DNA of 16,401 nt from Solirubrobacteraceae bacterium (GTDB lineage: Bacteria; Actinomycetota; Thermoleophilia; Solirubrobacterales; Solirubrobacteraceae). The notes beneath the pieces were generated by a model. That model was not told the origin of the DNA. It saw only the letters and a list, made by a program, of their open reading frames with translations, and did not search any database. The translations under genes were made by a program, and so were the position numbers. The DNA lies in contig JASLDD010000155.1 of the NCBI GenBank assembly GCA_030151725.1, positions 1 through 16,401 on the forward strand. Direction: 5' to 3'. Numbering within the stretch: the stretch's first letter is position 1; every line of letters starts with the position of its first letter. Shown here piece by piece: positions 13,842 to 16,401 of this stretch.

Positions 13842-13942
13842 AGCTATCAACACTAATGCTAAGGGCAACTAGCCCGACGTCAGAGGCTGCTATGGGCCGA
13901 AGCGCCCGCTTGGAATGAAGCTTCCGATCAGTCTCGAAGGAA

Positions 13943-13966
13943 ATCCATATCTTGGATGAATTCATC
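13943..13966. promoter_or_regulatory. Overlapping inverted repeats in the divergent glmU/dioxygenase region
   Basis: A perfect 12-bp palindrome GATGAATTCATC lies at 13955-13966. It overlaps a second inverted repeat, ATCCA (13943-13947) with TGGAT (13953-13957). The surrounding region is markedly AT-rich for this genome and sits just before a possible promoter of the dioxygenase gene, as an operator would. The regulator is unknown. Confidence 0.35.
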
Positions 13967-13975
13967 TAACGAGTA

Positions 13976-14004
13976 TTGCGCTGAAGGCATATTCGTGATA
14001 TCAA
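13976..14004 (+). promoter_or_regulatory. Possible promoter of the dioxygenase-NUDIX pair
   Basis: TTGCGC (13976-13981) and TATCAA (13999-14004) are separated by 17 bases. Transcription would start at about the ATG at 14011, giving a leaderless mRNA. This would fit the absence of a ribosome site in front of that gene. The -10 match is only moderate. Confidence 0.3.
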
Positions 14005-14010
14005 AATCGC

Positions 14011-14721
14011 ATGAATCCTTCGGCGATAGACGTGGAGACCGCCTCTTCTCTGGCACGAAGCCTCGAGCGCGAGGGTCATGTTTGGCTTGACATGGCCGCG
14101 CCCGAGGTGGAGGCGCTAGCTCGCAGACTCGGCCCGATCCGAAGCCATCGCGACTCGGCCTCGGGCGGCGCCACGCACATTCGCCCCCGCCAGGGCAAGA
14201 TCTCAGCGGGCGCTGCTTTCACGCGCGACGCGCTTCCGCCGCATACCGACGGAAGCAGCGTGATGCACCCGGCAGACCTCGTGGTTAATCATTGCGTCCG
14301 CGCCGGCTCCGGAGGCGAGGTGCTACTCGTGGACGGCCAGCTAGTGTTTCGCGCGCTCGCTGCCACTAGACACGATGTGGTCCGCCATCTCGAAATGCCG
14401 TATTACGCGTTTGGCGAGGCTCGACTCCGAGCCGCCGTATTCAGCTGCCATCCTGCCCGTGCAACCTGCATGGTCCGCTACCGCAATGATGGTCTGTTGG
14501 CCCCGATGAATCGACGCGCCCAGCAAGCACTGCAGGTTCTGGATACGTACATACAGATGCATACACAGTCGCGACCGCTGAGCACTGGTGAGGTTTACAT
14601 AGTCGACAACACGCGGTTCTTGCACGGTCGAACGACTTTCTCCGGCGATCGTGAGGTCGTGCGATATCTCGTTGACTCACCCAGCCTGCGTCTCGGCATA
14701 CGACCCGCTGATCGAAGGTAG
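14011..14721 (+). CDS. TauD/TfdA-like Fe(II)/2-oxoglutarate-dependent dioxygenase
   Basis: A 236-residue protein with the clavaminate-synthase-like fold signature. The iron triad is H78-T-D80 (ALPPHTDGSSV) and distal H205 (DNTRFLHGRTTF), with R218 thirteen residues on (REVVRYL) as the likely 2-oxoglutarate ligand. The acidic D80 is kept, so it should hydroxylate or desaturate rather than halogenate. The substrate cannot be told; relatives act on sulfonates, amino acids and natural-product intermediates. At 236 residues it is shorter than TauD (about 280). It starts at ATG with no ribosome site, behind an AT-rich region, and is followed after 2 bases by the NUDIX gene, so the two form an operon. 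Base use is less GC-biased than that of the housekeeping genes next to it, suggesting an accessory or transferred pair. Confidence 0.85.
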   Translation: MNPSAIDVETASSLARSLEREGHVWLDMAAPEVEALARRLGPIRSHRDSASGGATHIRPRQGKISAGAAFTRDALPPHTDGSSVMHPADLVVNHCVRAGSGGEVLLVDGQLVFRALAATRHDVVRHLEMPYYAFGEARLRAAVFSCHPARATCMVRYRNDGLLAPMNRRAQQALQVLDTYIQMHTQSRPLSTGEVYIVDNTRFLHGRTTFSGDREVVRYLVDSPSLRLGIRPADRR

Positions 14722-14723
14722 CC

Positions 14724-15155
14724 TTGACAGATCCCTTGTCAACTGAGTGGGCGCCCTATCTCTTTCCGGTCTCTATAAAGGGCGTCGTACTGACCTCTGA
14801 ACAGGTCGTCCTGCTCAAGAACGAGCGTGATGAGTGGGAGCTACCCGGTGGCAAGCTTGAGCTCGGCGAGACCCCAGAGGGCTGCGTCGTGCGCGAGATC
14901 GCAGAGGAGCTCAATCTGACAGCGATGGTCGAGAGCCTGCTCGATACGTGGATCTACACCATCGGCCCGGGTAGAACAGTATTGATCATCACTTTTGGGT
15001 TGAAAGTCCCTAGCTTGGAGGGCCTTCTTTGCTCCGACGAGCACAAGGAGTGCCGCGCCTTCTCGCTGGGAGAGATCGATGCGCTGAACATGCCCAGCGG
15101 CTACAAGCTCAGCATCGCCAGATTCGCCGCTAGGGGCCCCTCCTCAGCTCGATAG
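14724..15155 (+). CDS. NUDIX hydrolase
   Basis: A 143-residue single-domain protein. The Nudix box at residues 43-65 reads GKLELGE, seven residues, then REIAEELNL: all catalytic Glu and Arg positions are kept, and only the last conserved Gly is Asn (N64). Such enzymes hydrolyse nucleoside diphosphates linked to another group, using Mg2+ bound by the EE pair. The actual substrate is not visible. The start is TTG at 14724, supported by GAAGG 5 bases upstream and by lying 2 bases after the dioxygenase stop; no ATG or GTG would give a full domain. The tight spacing suggests translational coupling with the dioxygenase, and perhaps a shared pathway. Confidence 0.88.
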   Translation: MTDPLSTEWAPYLFPVSIKGVVLTSEQVVLLKNERDEWELPGGKLELGETPEGCVVREIAEELNLTAMVESLLDTWIYTIGPGRTVLIITFGLKVPSLEGLLCSDEHKECRAFSLGEIDALNMPSGYKLSIARFAARGPSSAR

Positions 15156-15177
15156 ACCGTCTGGGGCGAACACGGAT

Positions 15178-15199
15178 GGCTGCCCCCAAGGGGACAGCC
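15178..15199. terminator. Hairpin between the NUDIX gene and tRNA-Gln (possible bidirectional terminator)
   Basis: GGCTG (15178-15182) and CCCC (15184-15187) pair with GGGG (15190-15193) and CAGCC (15195-15199), with one C-A mismatch and a 2-base AA loop. It is downstream of both the plus-strand NUDIX gene and the minus-strand tRNA. There is no T-run, so intrinsic termination is not certain. Confidence 0.35.
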
Positions 15200-15299
15200 C
15201 GCGCAAACGGCGATCCTCCGAGCTCGCCGTGCGCGCCCCCGCGGCCGCCACAGGCCACGTGCGGGCCACAGGTGCATGCCCGTGGAATCGATCCTCGAG

Positions 15300-15370
15300 T
15301 TGGGGGGCAGGGACTCGAACCCCGATTCTCAGGACCAAAACCTGATGTCCTGCCATTGGACGACCCCCCA
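15300..15370 (-). tRNA. tRNA-Gln (anticodon TTG)
   Basis: A complete 71-base cloverleaf on the minus strand. The acceptor stem is TGGGGGG with CCCCCCA (7 bp), the D stem GTCC/GGAC, and the anticodon stem TCAGG/CCTGA around loop TTTTGGT with anticodon TTG (reads CAA and CAG). The T arm is CGGGG-TTCGAGT-CCCTG, with discriminator A at 15300. The 3' CCA is not encoded. On the minus strand a TATCCT at 15383-15388 lies about 13 bases before the 5' end and could be its -10 element. The 3' side leads into the hairpin at 15178-15199. Confidence 0.97.
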
Positions 15371-15555
15371 GGGGCGCCTAAGAGGATAGATCTTGCGCGC
15401 CGGGCCGTGGCGTTGCGCGCTTCAAGCGCATGGGTTGGCATGTGGATACGGCTCTGGAGTCGGGATAACTACTTGGTTACGCGTTCGTCTCCTTTCCCTG
15501 CAACCATTCCTGCACTCTGTCAGCGGGAACACCGAGAACGGGGCGCAGCATCTGG

Positions 15556-16107
15556 ATGGCGCTGGCGGCGGGTCTGGTGGTCTGCTGCTGTTGTTTGATG
15601 CTCGCTCACACCAACACCGCCGCCGCCCAGACGGGCGGCTGCCCCAACGCGAACCTCCGCCCCAATGCGACCAACGCGGCGGCCGTCGACACGGCCACGC
15701 TCTGCCTGATCGATCAGCTCCGTGCCGCCAACCGACTGCGGGCGCTGCGCGCCAACGCAGCCCTCGGACGCGTGGCCATCAGCCAGGTTTCGAGCATGGT
15801 GCACACCGACTACTTCGCCGACAACCGCCCAACCGGGCAGACCCCCATGTCGCTTGTCGTCAAGACCCTCTACAGGGCGCACGCTGCCACCGTGTCAGTG
15901 GGACAGAACATCGCCTGGGGAACCAGCCGCGACTCCACCCCCAAGCGTATTGTCGCTCAGTGGATGGCCTCCAGATCCCATCGTGAAGTGATGCTCGATA
16001 GCGAATACCACGACATCGGAATAGCCGTGCTGCCGGCCTTGCCGCGTGTCCTGCGCGCGGGGCGCCGCGGTGCTGTCTACGCGGTCGAGTTCGGCGTTCG
16101 CCGCTAG
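15556..16107 (+). CDS. Secreted CAP (SCP/PR-1-like) domain protein
   Basis: A 183-residue exported protein. The signal peptide spans about residues 1-24 (GLVVCCCCLMLAHTNTAAA) and is unusual for four cysteines in a row at 10-13. The mature part starts with a Cys pair pattern (C29 in GGCPNANLRP, C50 in TLCLIDQLRAANR) that I know from actinobacterial CAP proteins. CAP landmarks follow: a metal-site-like VHTDYFAD near 82-89, VGQNIAWG at 115-122, and the WMASRSHREVMLDSEYHDIGIAV block at 136-158. The molecular role of bacterial CAP proteins is mostly unknown; some bind lipids or act in sporulation or the cell wall. The start ATG has only a weak ribosome site. It converges with the PucR-like gene 26 bases away. 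Confidence 0.88.
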   Translation: MALAAGLVVCCCCLMLAHTNTAAAQTGGCPNANLRPNATNAAAVDTATLCLIDQLRAANRLRALRANAALGRVAISQVSSMVHTDYFADNRPTGQTPMSLVVKTLYRAHAATVSVGQNIAWGTSRDSTPKRIVAQWMASRSHREVMLDSEYHDIGIAVLPALPRVLRAGRRGAVYAVEFGVRR

Positions 16108-16137
16108 GCGACGCCCGGCCTCGGCCTTCGCCGCTAG
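16091..16137. repeat. 17-bp direct repeat carrying the stop codons of two convergent genes
   Basis: TCGGCGTTCGCCGCTAG (16091-16107) and TCGGCCTTCGCCGCTAG (16121-16137) differ at one base and start exactly 30 bases apart. The CTAG in the first supplies the TAG of the CAP gene on the plus strand; the CTAG in the second supplies the TAG of the PucR-like gene on the minus strand. Confidence 0.6.
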
Positions 16138-16147
16138 TTGCGTCGCC
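16107..16147. terminator. Inverted repeat between convergent CAP and PucR-like genes
   Basis: GGCGACGC (16107-16114) and GCGTCGCC (16140-16147) form a perfect 8-bp stem with a 25-base loop that contains a smaller GGCC/GGCC pairing. Its position between converging stops fits a bidirectional terminator, but the loop is long and there is no T-run. Confidence 0.3.
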
Positions 16148-16400
16148 CTGAGCGGCGCGGCACACGCCCGCCTTCAGCGCCCGCCTCCAGCGCCGGCCCC
16201 CCAGCGGAGGGGATGCCCAGCACGCGCATGGACTTCAAGCCAAGGCTCAGCTTCTCGCGCCCATCGCTTGAGCTGACGTCTAGGCCTGAGAGCTCGCGCA
16301 CCCGCTCCAAGCGGTAATAGATGGTATGCCGATGCGTGAACAGGCGCTGAGCGGTACCCGCCACGTTGCCGTCGGCCTCAAGGAATGTCTCCAAGGTCCT
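16134..16400 (-). CDS. PucR-family regulator, C-terminal HTH fragment (5' end outside window)
   Basis: The open frame enters from the right edge; 88 residues are visible. TLETFLEADGNVAGTAQRLF followed by THRHTIYYRLERVRELSGLD is the C-terminal helix-turn-helix typical of PucR/CdaR regulators (HTH_30 type, pattern T-L-x-x-[FY]-[LF], then A..L..HR.T..YRL.R). These are DNA-binding activators of purine, sugar-diacid or other catabolic genes. The domain is followed by DGREKLSLGLKSMRVLG, the normal end, and then about 25 Gly/Ala/Arg-rich residues with no known motif. The sensor part and start lie outside the window, so the signal and target genes are unknown. Confidence 0.88.
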   Translation of the reverse strand, partial: RTLETFLEADGNVAGTAQRLFTHRHTIYYRLERVRELSGLDVSSSDGREKLSLGLKSMRVLGIPSAGGPALEAGAEGGRVPRRSGRRN

Positions 16401-16401
16401 C

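Noticed and set aside
14011..14721. Fe/2-oxoglutarate halogenase
   Set aside because: Halogenases replace the metal-binding Asp of the H-x-D motif by a small residue; here H78-T-D80 is intact.

Overview
The window is high-GC DNA from an actinobacterium, most likely of the Thermoleophilia/Solirubrobacterales type. This is inferred from the conserved actinobacterial gene order (glmU, prs, rplY, pth, mfd, PPIase lipoprotein, eno, divIC), the Arg/Ala-rich proteins, the CAP-domain secreted protein with an N-terminal Cys pair, and a csrA gene, which is uncommon in Actinomycetota. I cannot name the species.

Layout. Left edge (1-1800): the 3' end of a DUF2090 aldolase-like gene, a small membrane protein behind a hairpin-rich leader, csrA on the minus strand, and a charged, modular unknown protein on the plus strand. 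Centre (1819-13841): an almost unbroken 12-kb run of minus-strand housekeeping genes. Read in the direction of transcription these are glmU, prs, two unknown exported or membrane proteins with four cysteines each, rplY, pth, mfd, a PPIC-type foldase lipoprotein, enolase, a DivIC/FtsB-like division protein and a small unknown protein. Right (14011-16400): a plus-strand pair encoding a TauD-like Fe(II)/2-oxoglutarate dioxygenase and a NUDIX hydrolase behind an AT-rich promoter region, a minus-strand tRNA-Gln(TTG), a secreted CAP-domain protein, and the C-terminal end of a PucR-type regulator cut by the window edge.

The central run covers cell-wall precursor synthesis (GlmU), PRPP synthesis (Prs), translation (L25, Pth), transcription-coupled repair (Mfd), export folding (PPIase), glycolysis (Eno) and division (DivIC-like). 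Several genes abut or lie within 50 bp, so much of it is probably co-transcribed. Strong Shine-Dalgarno sites are seen at eno, csrA and the small membrane protein; many other starts lack one.

The most unusual signals are non-coding. (1) Between the divIC-like gene and the next gene sit three directly abutting, perfect 24-bp palindromes. Their arms differ but all share a CATG centre, so as RNA they give three 10-bp hairpins with the same CAUG loop. (2) A 26-bp palindromic element occurs twice in opposite orientations: once between two convergent genes, and once in frame inside pth, within a roughly 53-residue insertion absent from ordinary Pth proteins and followed by a polyserine tract encoded by a hexanucleotide repeat. 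No gene-free stretch exceeds about 220 bases.
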